Assembly (NCBI GenBank): GCA_038230035.1
Contig: JBBRNX010000004.1
Span: 80,770 to 144,769, forward strand
Direction: 5' to 3'
DNA: 64,000 nucleotides
From: Gaiella sp038230035
Lineage (GTDB): Bacteria; Actinomycetota; Thermoleophilia; Gaiellales; Gaiellaceae
A model generated the notes under the pieces. It ran no database searches and had not been told where the DNA came from. It saw only the letters and a list, made by a program, of their open reading frames with translations. Of this stretch, positions 8,140 through 16,429 are shown one piece after another (position 1 is the stretch's first letter; every line of letters starts with the position of its first letter). The position numbers and the translations under genes are program-made.

Positions 8140-9267
8140 TCAGACGGCGAGAGCCGGCGCCTCGACCAAACGCTCTTGCGGGTCGATCGCACCGAGGCTC
8201 TCGACGATCTCGAACCGGCCGCCTCGGGCCTGCGCGATATACATCTGGAGACGCAGGTGATGCTGCCCGGGGACCATCGCCGCCGGCCCACCCGGCCCCT
8301 CGGCGATCTCTGCCCGATCGAGCGCGGCGATCACATCAGCCTGGTCGAGCGACCCAACCTCGCTCACAGCGGCGGCCCAGAGCCGCAGCCCGCGGTAGAG
8401 GCCGGAGCACGCGCTGCCACCCGTGAACTTCGCGTCGCCGGGGTAGAGCGCGTCGTACTGCGCGAGGAGCTTCTGGCTGAACGGATCCTCGACGGCCTGG
8501 TAGTAGTCGAGGCAGCTGTAGAGACCCTCGCAGTGGGCGGCCGGCATCAGATTGAGGAAGTTCTCGTCCATGTACGTGCAGACGAGCTGGCCGCCTCGGC
8601 CGACGAAGCGTGAGTCGTACAGCTGCTCGAAGAACGGCGACAGCCCTGGTGGCACGATCGTGTTGAAGACGACGTCGGCGCCGCTTGCCGTGATGCGCTC
8701 GACGGTCGCCGCGTAGTCCGTGTGGTCGAACGCGTAGTACTCCTCACCGACGATCTCGCCGCCGTTCGCGGTGACGGCCTCCGTGACACGCTCGTTCAAG
8801 ACGTGCGGCCAGATGTAGTCGGCCGAGGGTAGGTAGAACCTCTTCGCGCCCGTCTTCTCCATCAGCCACGGGATCAGCGGATCGACCTGCTGCGCAGGCC
8901 CGGGACCGGTACAGAAGATGAGCGGATCGGACTCCTGGCCCTCGTACTGCTCGGGGTAGATGTAGAGCGTCTTCCCCTCCACGACAGCCGGGCCTTTGAT
9001 CGCCTGGCGGGTCGAGCTGTAGATGCCGCCGAGGATGACGTCGACCGCGTCCTCCCGCACGAGCTTCTCGGCCTTCTCGGCCGCGACGATGTCGTCGGTC
9101 GCGCTGTCCTCGAGGCAGAGCTCGAGCTGACGTCCCAGAACGCCGCCCTTGGCGTTGATGTCGCCGATCACCATCCGCGCGACGTTTGCATTGGCGATGC
9201 CGACGAACGAGAGCGGGCCGGTCTGGTCCGCGATCACTCCCACCTTGATCGTGCTTGCGCTCGACAT
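8140..9267 (-). CDS. Leaderless periplasmic-binding-type protein (AmiC/UrtA-like)
   Basis: Type I periplasmic-binding fold (Peripla_BP_6, amide/urea group), 375 residues: IKVGVIADQTGPLSFVGIAN at the start, INAKGGVLGRQLEL, then YIYPEQYEGQES typical of UrtA/AmiC proteins. ATG 9267 is strongly supported by GGAGGG just upstream. From this start there is no signal peptide or lipobox, whereas transport binding proteins need one. The longer open frame to 9438 is also not a signal peptide. No permease genes lie nearby. A cytoplasmic ligand sensor like AmiC of Pseudomonas is therefore as likely as a transport role; the divergent HD-GYP/LuxR gene is a candidate partner (inference). Confidence 0.8.
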   Translation of the reverse strand: MSSASTIKVGVIADQTGPLSFVGIANANVARMVIGDINAKGGVLGRQLELCLEDSATDDIVAAEKAEKLVREDAVDVILGGIYSSTRQAIKGPAVVEGKTLYIYPEQYEGQESDPLIFCTGPGPAQQVDPLIPWLMEKTGAKRFYLPSADYIWPHVLNERVTEAVTANGGEIVGEEYYAFDHTDYAATVERITASGADVVFNTIVPPGLSPFFEQLYDSRFVGRGGQLVCTYMDENFLNLMPAAHCEGLYSCLDYYQAVEDPFSQKLLAQYDALYPGDAKFTGGSACSGLYRGLRLWAAAVSEVGSLDQADVIAALDRAEIAEGPGGPAAMVPGQHHLRLQMYIAQARGGRFEIVESLGAIDPQERLVEAPALAV

Positions 9268-9325
9268 GATCCCTCCGTCTCTGACGCGGTACCTGTCTGA
9301 GCAACGCTCGGCAGGGCGCGCTGGT

Positions 9326-10939
9326 GTGGGAAGATGCTCCCCCATCGCTCGCGCCGAAACATCGGGAGTACGCCCTATCTTTTCTCCATCACTCCGCCTC
9401 GCCGAGCTCGTCGCCACGCTGGCGCTCGCACAGGACAACGCGTTCGGCCAGCCGCTCGAGTCGCAGCTCCGCTCCTGCCTCCTCGCGAGCTGGTTGTGCG
9501 AGGAGGCGGAGTTCGAGGACGACGTGCGAACGGACGTCTACTGGGTCTCGCTCCTGCGCTACATCGGCTGCACCGGTCATGCGCACGAGGTCGCCACCCT
9601 GTTCGGCGACGAGATCGCGATCCGGGCCCAGACGCTCGTCCACGACGGCGGGAACCCCGCCGAGGTGATGCGCGACGTCTTCGAGTACGCGACCAGGTGG
9701 CGTCCCGAGAACGAGCGCGAGGCGGTCGTCAAGATGCTGCAGGAGACGGCCCACGAATGGGCAGTGCACAACTTCGCCTCGGGCTGCGAAGTGGCCGACA
9801 TGCTCGTGGTGAGGCTCGACTTCGGACCGAGCATCCGTGAGGCGCTGGCCTGCACGTTCGAGCGCTGGAACGGCAAGGGGTTTCCACGGCACGTCAGCGG
9901 CGACACGATCCCGCTGCCGATGCGAATCGTCCATCTGAGCCATGACATGGAGGCGATCGGCCGTCTCTTCTCGCCCGAGCAAGCCGTCGCCGCCGCCCGC
10001 GACCGTCGGGACCAGACCTACGACCCGGTGCTCGCCGACCTCTTCCTCGAGCACGGCGCGGCCTGGTTCGAGCGGCTCCGCGAGACAGAGCCGTGGGACG
10101 CCGTCCTCGCGCTCGAACCCGAGCCCCGGCGCACGCTGGAGGGCGAGGCGCTCGACCACGCGCTCGAGGTGGCAGCCGACTTCATCGATCTCAAGTCGTC
10201 GTACTGGGGCGGGCATAGCCGCCGGTGTGCACAGCTCGCAGCGGATGCGGCCCGCGTACTCGGCTTTGCCGAAGAGGACACGACCGCGCTTCGCCGAGCG
10301 GCACTCGTGCACGACTTCGGCACGAGTGCGGTGCCGAACTCGATCTGGGACAAGCCCGGCCCGCTCACACGCACGGAGTTCGACCGCGTCGAGCTTCACC
10401 CGATGCTCACCGAGCAGATGCTCCGCCGCTCGCCGGCCTTCGCCACCCTGACCCCGGCCGCCTCGGCTCATCACGAGAAGTGCAACGGGTCGGGCTACCA
10501 CAGGCGGCTCCGATCGGATACCGGCGATCGAGGAGCGTGCGTGCTCGCGGCGACCGAGATCTACGTCGGCATGACCACCGAGCGCGCAGATCGGCCGCGC
10601 TTCGCCGACGACGAGGCGGCCGCCGAGCTGCGTCGCCTCGAAGCAGACGGCGTGCTCGAGCCGAGCGCAACACGCGCCGTTCTCGTCGCCGCGGGCCACG
10701 GCGAGCCCGAAGCCCGTGTGCGAAAGCGGCCCCACAATCGAGGCGGACTGTCAGGCCGGGAGGTCGACGTGCTCCAACTCGCCGCGCGTGGCCTCACGAC
10801 CCGCCAGATCGCCGACCGGCTCGTCATCTCCCCCAAGACCGCCGACCACCACATCCAGCACATCTACACGAAAATCGGCGTCTCGACCCGAGCCGCCGCC
10901 GCTCTGTGGGCGATGCAGAACGACTACGTCGTCGGCTGA
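9326..10939 (+). CDS. HD-GYP domain regulator with C-terminal LuxR HTH
   Basis: About 537 residues. The first part (LRLAELVATLALAQDNAFGQ onward) is the sensory region of a common actinobacterial HD-domain regulator family. The middle carries HD-GYP blocks: GHSRRCAQLA, LVHDFGTSAVPNSIWDKPG and HHEKCNGSGYH, where the last Pro of GYP is His. The C-terminus is a LuxR-type helix-turn-helix, LSGREVDVLQLAARGLTTRQ and following. It may link cyclic-di-GMP or a related nucleotide to DNA binding. The start is uncertain: GTG 9326 is the first start clear of the divergent gene, with no good ribosome site. It is divergent from the leaderless binding protein. Confidence 0.8.
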   Translation: MGRCSPIARAETSGVRPIFSPSLRLAELVATLALAQDNAFGQPLESQLRSCLLASWLCEEAEFEDDVRTDVYWVSLLRYIGCTGHAHEVATLFGDEIAIRAQTLVHDGGNPAEVMRDVFEYATRWRPENEREAVVKMLQETAHEWAVHNFASGCEVADMLVVRLDFGPSIREALACTFERWNGKGFPRHVSGDTIPLPMRIVHLSHDMEAIGRLFSPEQAVAAARDRRDQTYDPVLADLFLEHGAAWFERLRETEPWDAVLALEPEPRRTLEGEALDHALEVAADFIDLKSSYWGGHSRRCAQLAADAARVLGFAEEDTTALRRAALVHDFGTSAVPNSIWDKPGPLTRTEFDRVELHPMLTEQMLRRSPAFATLTPAASAHHEKCNGSGYHRRLRSDTGDRGACVLAATEIYVGMTTERADRPRFADDEAAAELRRLEADGVLEPSATRAVLVAAGHGEPEARVRKRPHNRGGLSGREVDVLQLAARGLTTRQIADRLVISPKTADHHIQHIYTKIGVSTRAAAALWAMQNDYVVG

Positions 10940-11058
10940 GTCCGCGCGAGCGGGCAAGGCGGACGGAGTGGCAGAAATCGGGCCCGAACCCATGGTTGTC
11001 GACGCTATCCCCGTACATCGGGGGCATGGAACCAAACGGGGCACGTTCGAACCCTCGA

Positions 11059-11475
11059 CTACAACTTGGCGGGCTGCGGCACGAGTCTGACGTGTTCACC
11101 GGGAGCGAGACATGCCACGAGCGTCATGTCGTGCGGATCACGCACCTGAATCTCGCTGCCGTCTGGCAGGCGCAGACGGTTGAGGCAGTGGGAGAGGCCG
11201 TGTGCGTCCGGCTGGCACTCCTCGTCGGTGAGAACGATCGCGTCGACTGCCGCGGTTGGCATCGTCCCACTCACGAGCTTCGCGCGAAGACCGTCGGAGT
11301 TGGACGGGGACGGCATCCTGCTGGAGATCTGCAGCTGGCGTTGCGCCGGAAGGGCTGTGCCGTGCGGGTCGACAGCCACGGTGTGAGAGCGGGACGCTCG
11401 CTCGATGACGAGCCCGGTGCCAGCGAGCACCAGAATCGCCAAAAGGGCGGCTCCTAGCGTCCGGCGGGTGCTCAT
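11059..11475 (-). CDS. Signal-anchored hypothetical protein
   Basis: 138 residues from ATG 11475 (MSTRRTLGAALLAILVLAGT), giving an N-terminal export or anchor helix followed by a polar domain with DEECQPDAHGLSHCLNRLRL, which holds two cysteines that could form a disulfide. An upstream in-frame start at 11517 only adds basic residues. I recognise no family. It is convergent with the HD-GYP/LuxR gene and precedes the copper region; a role there is not shown. Confidence 0.55.
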   Translation of the reverse strand: MSTRRTLGAALLAILVLAGTGLVIERASRSHTVAVDPHGTALPAQRQLQISSRMPSPSNSDGLRAKLVSGTMPTAAVDAIVLTDEECQPDAHGLSHCLNRLRLPDGSEIQVRDPHDMTLVACLAPGEHVRLVPQPAKL

Positions 11476-11684
11476 ACGCCTACTCGTATCCGTCCGCCTC
11501 TTACGCGTCATCAGCAACTACCCCGATCGCGGCTGCGGAACTTCCGCGACCGTCCGTTGTGCGGCCGCCCACCTATTGAGGGGCGCGAAGCCGTGTTTTC
11601 CCGCAAGCCGATCCGCGTACGCAACGAAGCGCAAGTCGCGCCGCCGCACGACGATGCAGTAGATCACCAACAGGAGGCTCTCCG

Positions 11685-11831
11685 ATGATGCACGGGTATG
11701 GCATTGATGGCTGGGATTGGTACTGGATGGTGCCGATGATGCTCTTCTGGATCGTCGTTCTCGCCGCCGCCCTCTACGCGGCTGTCAGGTTGGCCCTACA
11801 CCACGAGCGCCACACAACCAACAGGTCCTGA
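11685..11831 (+). CDS. 48-residue Met/Trp/His-rich membrane peptide
   Basis: Short gene with an excellent ribosome site (AGGAGG, eight bases before ATG 11685). The product starts MMHGYGIDGWDWYWMVPMML, has one membrane helix (LFWIVVLAAALYAAV) and ends in a His-rich tail (LHHERHTT). Similar tiny Met/Trp-rich membrane proteins are common beside actinobacterial copper genes, often with SHOCT proteins. The copper operon starts about 190 bases downstream on the same strand, so a role in metal handling at the membrane is a reasonable guess only. The CsoR-type site at 11983 lies between them, so they are probably separate transcripts. Confidence 0.65.
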   Translation: MMHGYGIDGWDWYWMVPMMLFWIVVLAAALYAAVRLALHHERHTTNRS

Positions 11832-11982
11832 CGGTCACGCGAGCAGCTCAATCTCAGACCGCCGACCGGGGAGCCGAGCTGGCGCATGGCTAGCCCGGGA
11901 GTGTGCGTTTCCAACCGGGCGTCCGATGGCTGCGATCAGCCAATGCGGCGGCTCCCGAGCCTTGTCGCGCCGACCCACTGTG

Positions 11983-11999
11983 ATACCCTGGGCGGGTAT
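11983..11999. promoter_or_regulatory. CsoR-type copper operator
   Basis: ATACCCTGGGCGGGTAT has perfect 6-base arms (ATACCC/GGGTAT) around a 5-base centre, matching the known pseudo-palindromic G/C-tract operators of CsoR repressors. It lies 20 bases before the copZ start, and csoR itself is the third gene of the operon, so this site would give self-regulated copper induction. Ribosome site GTGGAGGT follows at 12005-12012. Confidence 0.75.
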
Positions 12000-12019
12000 A
12001 CCGACGTGGAGGTACCGCG

Positions 12020-12220
12020 ATGACCGAGATCATCTACACCGTTCCCGACATGAGCTGCGGCCACTGCGAGGCCGCGGTGAGTGCCGAGCTTGAGGAGGTC
12101 GCTGGCGTGGAGTCGGTGGACGTCGACCTCGACACCAAGCGCGTCGTCGTCCGTGGCGACAAGCTGGACGACCATGCTCTGCGGGCAGCGATCGACGAGG
12201 CCGGATACAAGGCGTCGTGA
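12020..12220 (+). CDS. copZ: Copper chaperone CopZ
   Basis: 66-residue heavy-metal-associated protein that carries Cu(I) to the exporter. The metal loop is MSCGHC (CxxC) near residues 11-16 in a ferredoxin-like fold, and the length is normal for CopZ. ATG 12020 has GGAGGT upstream. The stop overlaps the copA start. First gene of copZ-copA-csoR, under the CsoR operator. Confidence 0.92.
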   Translation: MTEIIYTVPDMSCGHCEAAVSAELEEVAGVESVDVDLDTKRVVVRGDKLDDHALRAAIDEAGYKAS

Positions 12221-14373
12221 TGGCTGTCCTCGCCGAACCGACCGCGAAGAGGAGCGAGCTCAGGCTCGACCTGCAGGGGATGACCTGCGCTTCTTGCGCG
12301 GGTCGGATCGAGAAGAAGCTGAACAAGCTCGAAGGTGTCGACGCGACCGTCAACTTCGCTACCGAGCAGGCCACCGTGCGTTGCGACCCGTCCGTCACGG
12401 TCGATCAGCTCGTGGACGTCGTCGAGTCGGTCGGCTACCGCGCACACGAAGCTGCTTCGGCCTACGGCTCGCACGAGGGTCATGACGGGGCCGGCGGGCA
12501 CCATCACCTCGACGAGGCGCTCGCCGTTCTGACCCGCCGATTGGTGGTCGCGATCGTCCTCACGGTCCCGGTCGCCCTCTTGGCCATGCTGTCGCCGCTG
12601 CAGTTCGCACGCTGGGAGTGGGTGGCGCTTGTGCTCTCGGCGCCCGTTGTTTTCTATTCGGGCATTGGCTTCCATCGAATGGCGTTGAAGACGGCCCGTC
12701 ATTTCGCGGCCAACATGGACACCCTGATCTCGCTCGGAACGCTCGCGGCTTGGTCGTGGTCGACAGTCGTCCTGGTTGCCGGTCTCAAGATCGACACCTA
12801 CTTCGAGGTGTCGGCTGTGGTCACGACCTTGATCCTGCTCGGCCGCTACCTCGAAGCGCACGCGAAGGGCCGTTCCTCGGAGGCGATCCGCAAGCTCCTG
12901 GAGCTCGGCGTCAAGGAAGCTCATGTGCTGCGAGCCGGCGAGGAGATCCTTGTCCCCATTGATCAGCTGCAGGTCGACGATCTGTTCGTCGTCCGACCCG
13001 GGGAGAAGGTCGCGACCGACGGCGTCGTCGCCGAGGGCGAGTCGGCGCTCGACCAGTCGATGCTGACCGGCGAGTCCTTACCAATCGAGGTTGCAACCGG
13101 CTCGGAAGTCGCGGGAGCAACGGTCAACACATACGGTCGGCTGGTCGTTCGCGCCACGAAGGTTGGCGCTGACACCGCGCTGGCGCAGATCGCACGCTTG
13201 GTCGACGCGGCCCAGTCCGGGAAGGCGCCTGTGCAGCGGCTCGCCGACCGTGTCTCGGCGATCTTTGTGCCGATCGTGATCGTTCTCTCTCTGTCGACGC
13301 TTGCCGGGTGGCTCGTTTCCGGCGCCTCAGCCGCGACTGCTTTTACCGCCGCCGTCACCGTCTTGATCATTGCCTGCCCCTGCGCGCTCGGTCTGGCCAC
13401 GCCGACCGCGTTGATGGTGGGCACGGGTCGCGGCGCCCAGATGGGCATCCTGATCAAAGGCCCCGAGATCCTCGAACAGACCCGCCGCGTCGACACCATC
13501 GTGCTCGACAAGACCGGCACGGTGACCGAAGGGAAGATGGAGCTGGCCGAGGTAGCGCTCTTGAACGGTGCTGCGCGCACCGACGTTCTGCGCTTGGCTG
13601 GCGCGGTCGAGGCAGCCTCGGAGCATCCCATCGCGCAGGCGGTCGCCCGAGCAGCGCAGGCCGAGGTTGGCCGATTGCCTGAGGTTGTCGGCTTCCGCAA
13701 CCAGGCTGGTGTCGGCGTCTCCGGCGTCGTTGACGGCCGCGAGGTCGTCGTCGGGCGGCAGAACGGCGAGATCGTTGTCTCCTGGGATGGCACGGCGCGG
13801 GCGACGCTCGCGGTCCGCGACACGGTCAAGGCGTCGAGCGCGGAAGCAATCCGCGAGCTCAAAGCGCTCGGCCTGACCCCAGTGCTTATGACCGGCGACT
13901 CCAAGGAAACGGCCGAGCAGGTCGCCCGCGAGGTCGGCATCGAGCACGTGCTGGCCGAGGTCTATCCCGACGACAAGGTCACCGAGATCAAACGGCTACA
14001 AACCGAGGGACACCAAGTTGCGATGGTCGGCGACGGCGTCAACGACGCGCCGGCCCTGGCCCAGGCCAACCTCGGCCTGGCCATCGGAACCGGCACCGAC
14101 GTAGCGATCGAAGCCTCCGACCTGACCCTGGTCTCCGGCGACCTACGCGCGGCCGCCGACGCCATCCGCCTGGCACGCAGGACATTGCGGACGATCAAAG
14201 GCAACCTCTTCTGGGCCTTCGCCTACAACGTCGCCGCAATCCCGCTCGCGGTTGCCGGGCTCTTGAATCCGATCGTCGCCGGCGCCGCGATGGCCGCCTC
14301 GAGCCTCTTCGTCGTCACCAACTCGCTGCGGCTGCGACGCTTCCGCAGCGCACGACAAGGAGCACCGGCATGA
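12220..14373 (+). CDS. copA: Copper-exporting P1B-type ATPase CopA
   Basis: Membrane ATPase that pumps Cu(I) out, about 717 residues. An N-terminal metal domain has GMTCASC near residues 20-26. Eight hydrophobic helices follow; the transport motif CPC (IACPCALGLATPT) is near 386, the actuator loop is TGES, the phosphorylated Asp is in DKTGT near 430, the nucleotide site has SEHPIAQ, and the hinge motif is GDGVND near 604. A His-rich stretch (GHDGAGGHHHLDE) lies before the first helix. The start is ATG 12220, overlapping the copZ stop (TGATG); GTG 12217 is equally possible. The stop overlaps csoR (ATGA). Confidence 0.95.
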   Translation: MAVLAEPTAKRSELRLDLQGMTCASCAGRIEKKLNKLEGVDATVNFATEQATVRCDPSVTVDQLVDVVESVGYRAHEAASAYGSHEGHDGAGGHHHLDEALAVLTRRLVVAIVLTVPVALLAMLSPLQFARWEWVALVLSAPVVFYSGIGFHRMALKTARHFAANMDTLISLGTLAAWSWSTVVLVAGLKIDTYFEVSAVVTTLILLGRYLEAHAKGRSSEAIRKLLELGVKEAHVLRAGEEILVPIDQLQVDDLFVVRPGEKVATDGVVAEGESALDQSMLTGESLPIEVATGSEVAGATVNTYGRLVVRATKVGADTALAQIARLVDAAQSGKAPVQRLADRVSAIFVPIVIVLSLSTLAGWLVSGASAATAFTAAVTVLIIACPCALGLATPTALMVGTGRGAQMGILIKGPEILEQTRRVDTIVLDKTGTVTEGKMELAEVALLNGAARTDVLRLAGAVEAASEHPIAQAVARAAQAEVGRLPEVVGFRNQAGVGVSGVVDGREVVVGRQNGEIVVSWDGTARATLAVRDTVKASSAEAIRELKALGLTPVLMTGDSKETAEQVAREVGIEHVLAEVYPDDKVTEIKRLQTEGHQVAMVGDGVNDAPALAQANLGLAIGTGTDVAIEASDLTLVSGDLRAAADAIRLARRTLRTIKGNLFWAFAYNVAAIPLAVAGLLNPIVAGAAMAASSLFVVTNSLRLRRFRSARQGAPA

Positions 14374-14681
14374 CTGAGATCACAACCACCCCGACTTACG
14401 GCTACACGAAGGACAAAGAGGCCCTCGTCAAGCGTCTGCACCGGATCGAGGGCCAGGTGCGCGGCATCGAGAAGATGGTCGAAGACGACCGCTACTGCAT
14501 CGACATCCTCACCCAGATCGCCGCCGTCAACACCGCGCTCGAATCCCTCGCATTCAAGATCCTCGACCAACACGTGCGCCACTGCGTCGCCGGCGCTCTC
14601 CAATCCGGAGACGCAGCCGACGCTGCAACGAAAACCGAGGAACTGCTCGAAGCCGTCCAACGCTTCTCACGCACGCGCTGA
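14370..14681 (+). CDS. csoR: Copper-sensing repressor CsoR
   Basis: 103-residue all-helical DUF156 repressor. The Cu(I) ligands of the family are all present with the right spacing: C43, H68 and C72 (YCIDILTQ and LDQHVRHCV). The start overlaps the copA stop by four bases (ATGA). It binds DNA when copper-free and lets go on Cu(I) binding; the site at 11983-11999 is its likely target. This gives a complete sensor, chaperone and exporter set in one transcript. Confidence 0.93.
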   Translation: MTEITTTPTYGYTKDKEALVKRLHRIEGQVRGIEKMVEDDRYCIDILTQIAAVNTALESLAFKILDQHVRHCVAGALQSGDAADAATKTEELLEAVQRFSRTR

Positions 14682-14894
14682 TCGGTCGCCGTTTTCGACT
14701 CACCGGCCACCGAGTTGGCGAGGCCATGTTCCCATACGGGCCATTTGCTGGTCGAACGGCGAGACCACCGCGGCGACGATGAGGCTTCGGCTCAAGGTCA
14801 GTCAGAAGCTCTCCATCGCGGGTTGGTGCGTGTGCGTTCCATCTACCAACCCCCCTGCTCGGGTCGGGTTCGTACCTGACACTTTCCTGTTCGC

Positions 14895-14910
14895 GTTTCC
14901 GCGGGGAAAC
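14895..14910 (-). terminator. Hairpin after tRNA-Ala
   Basis: GTTTCC (14895-14900) and GGAAAC (14905-14910) form a perfect 6-base stem with a GCGG loop, immediately 3' of the tRNA on its strand. There is no clear T run, so it may be a weak or Rho-aided end. The upstream gap from csoR (14682-14894) shows nothing else recognisable. Confidence 0.5.
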
Positions 14911-14917
14911 ACGGGTA

Positions 14918-14990
14918 TGGAGCCGAGGGGGCTCGAACCCCTGACCTTCTGGCTGCCAGCCAGACGCTCTCCCAGCTGAGCTACGGCCCC
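14918..14990 (-). tRNA. tRNA-Ala (GGC)
   Basis: 73-base cloverleaf. Acceptor GGGGCCG pairs with CGGCTCC, D-arm is GCTC...GAGC, anticodon stem TCTGG/CCAGA holds loop CTGGCAG (anticodon GGC), and T-arm AGGGG TTCGAGC CCCCT is standard. CCA is not encoded. The first ten bases overlap the 3' end of the PD-(D/E)XK gene on the same strand. Confidence 0.96.
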
Positions 14991-15415
14991 GCAGTGCGCA
15001 GTCTAGCTTCGAGCAAGTAGTCAGGGGCCATGTTGATGCCAACCCGCTGGTTGTTGCGGCAAGGAGCTGTCCGAAGGTGCACTTGCCGACGACCACTGAA
15101 TCGGCTCGGCGGCAACAGGAAGCAAAGATCGACCTCAGCGCAGTACGCCACGATCGCATCGACCTGCTCCTGAGTGTACGAACGGACGATCATTCCAGCG
15201 CTCCCGCGACGACACGAGTAACAGCGCACCACCACCACATCCCCATGAAGAGTCGCCCACTTGCACTGAATCCGCAGCAATCGATCACCCACGTCGAAGA
15301 TCAGGTCGTAGCGACCTCCGCCCGCGAGCGGCCGGTAGACGTCGATCCCGAGCTTGATCGCAGCGTGGGCGATCGCCGACTCTGCGATGGCGCCTTTCTG
15401 ATCTGTCGAAAGCAC
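14981..15415 (-). CDS. Small PD-(D/E)XK-type nuclease-like protein
   Basis: 144 residues from GTG 15415 (STDQKGAIAESAIAHAAIKL). The region YDLIFDVGDRLLRIQCKWA has the D...QxK arrangement of the PD-(D/E)XK fold, close to the small group-I-intron-associated endonuclease domain family found as stand-alone bacterial proteins. Further cysteines occur in RCYSC and VAYCAEVDLCFLLP. The gene ends inside tRNA-Ala: its TAG stop is tRNA bases 8-10. A dyad GTTCTC/GAGAAC (15416-15433) sits directly before the start and could be an operator. It follows rsfS by 34 bases. Function unknown; nuclease activity is predicted, not shown. Confidence 0.7.
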   Translation of the reverse strand: MLSTDQKGAIAESAIAHAAIKLGIDVYRPLAGGGRYDLIFDVGDRLLRIQCKWATLHGDVVVVRCYSCRRGSAGMIVRSYTQEQVDAIVAYCAEVDLCFLLPPSRFSGRRQVHLRTAPCRNNQRVGINMAPDYLLEARLRTAGP

Positions 15416-15449
15416 GTTCTCAGAATAGAGAACAGATCGGACGGAATCG

Positions 15450-15851
15450 CTAGCTCGCGGCGACCGCTTCCAACTCGATCGCCGGCACATCGCTCCACAG
15501 ATCCTCGAGCCGGTAGAAGTCCCGCGTTTCCGGCGTGAAGACGTGCAAGACGACGTCGAGGTAGTCGGCGACGATCCACGTGGCCTCGGGCAGCCCTGCG
15601 CTGGCGCGCGGCACCAGGCGCTGCTCCTGTTTCAACACACCGAGGACCTCGTCGTGCATCGCCTTCGTCTGACGCGTGTTCTGCCCGCTCGCGATGACGA
15701 AGAAGTCGGTGTAGTCGCAGACGCCGCGCATGTCGAGAATCGCGACGTCGGTCGCCTGCTTCTCCTGGCAGAGAGCGGCAATGCGCCGTGCGTTCTCGAG
15801 CGGATTCAGGCGGCCTGCGTCCTTTGTGGTCGTGCCGGGATCGGCAGCCAT
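15450..15851 (-). CDS. rsfS: Ribosomal silencing factor RsfS
   Basis: 133 residues, normal length. This Iojap-family protein binds L14 on the large subunit and blocks subunit joining when nutrients are low. Family blocks are present: CQEKQATDVAILDMRGVCDYTDFFVIASG, then EATWIVADYLDVVLHVFTPETRDFYRLEDLW (pieces read by eye). The start shares a base with the nadD stop, and nadD-rsfS is a conserved pair in many bacteria. Confidence 0.94.
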   Translation of the reverse strand: MAADPGTTTKDAGRLNPLENARRIAALCQEKQATDVAILDMRGVCDYTDFFVIASGQNTRQTKAMHDEVLGVLKQEQRLVPRASAGLPEATWIVADYLDVVLHVFTPETRDFYRLEDLWSDVPAIELEAVAAS

Positions 15852-16429
15852 CAGTCTAGCCGCGCGGGGCGGAGATAGAGGCCGCGGCGAGCGATCTCGG
15901 CCGCGACCGACCCCGGTACGAGATCGTCGATCGGCTCCCCGTTCCCCACCCTTGCACGGATCTCCGAGGACGAGATCGGCAGCTGCTCGATCTCGAACAC
16001 CTCGACCCGCTCTGGCCGCGAAAGCCGGGCGATCGCCGCATCGAGCTGCTCGCGCTCCACTCCCGGTCGCGTGGCTACGCCGAGGCGGGCAAGCTCGAGC
16101 ACGCGGTCCGGGTCCTTCCAGCTCGGAAAGCTCGCGAGCTCGTCGGCACCGATCAGGAACAGCGGATCATCGACGGCGAGCGCCTCGAGCGAGTCGACTG
16201 TTCGAGCGTGCAGGTCCAAAGCAACCTCGGCGCCGTGGACGTACGCGAATGCGAGCTGGGCAAGAGCGAACCGATCGTCTGCCGAGGCGACGACGCTCCG
16301 GTGCCCTGGGGCTGCGACAACGCGCACGAGCAGGCGTGTCAGATCGAAGTCCGCAACGGCTCCGAGTGCCAGCGCAATGTGACCGTCATGCGGCGGATCG
16401 AACGCCCCACCGAGGATCCCTACTCCCAC
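15851..16429 (-). CDS. nadD: Nicotinate-nucleotide adenylyltransferase NadD
   Basis: 192 residues. It makes NaAD from NaMN and ATP in NAD synthesis. The nucleotidyltransferase blocks are GGAFDPPHDGH at the N-terminus and the C-terminal ISSSEIRARVG. The usual second block (PxxxPHK) is shortened to APGHRSV, so this loop is altered compared with common NadD. It overlaps obg by ten bases upstream and rsfS by one base downstream. Confidence 0.9.
   Translation of the reverse strand: MGVGILGGAFDPPHDGHIALALGAVADFDLTRLLVRVVAAPGHRSVVASADDRFALAQLAFAYVHGAEVALDLHARTVDSLEALAVDDPLFLIGADELASFPSWKDPDRVLELARLGVATRPGVEREQLDAAIARLSRPERVEVFEIEQLPISSSEIRARVGNGEPIDDLVPGSVAAEIARRGLYLRPARLD

Noticed and set aside
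9149..9325. Upstream extension of the HD-GYP/LuxR ORF
   Set aside because: It runs antisense through the start of the binding-protein gene and has no family match; the conserved part begins near 9390.
15416..15433. GTTCTC/GAGAAC dyad as an SOS (LexA) box
   Set aside because: Actinobacterial LexA sites read GAAC-N4-GTTC; this dyad has the halves in the opposite order.
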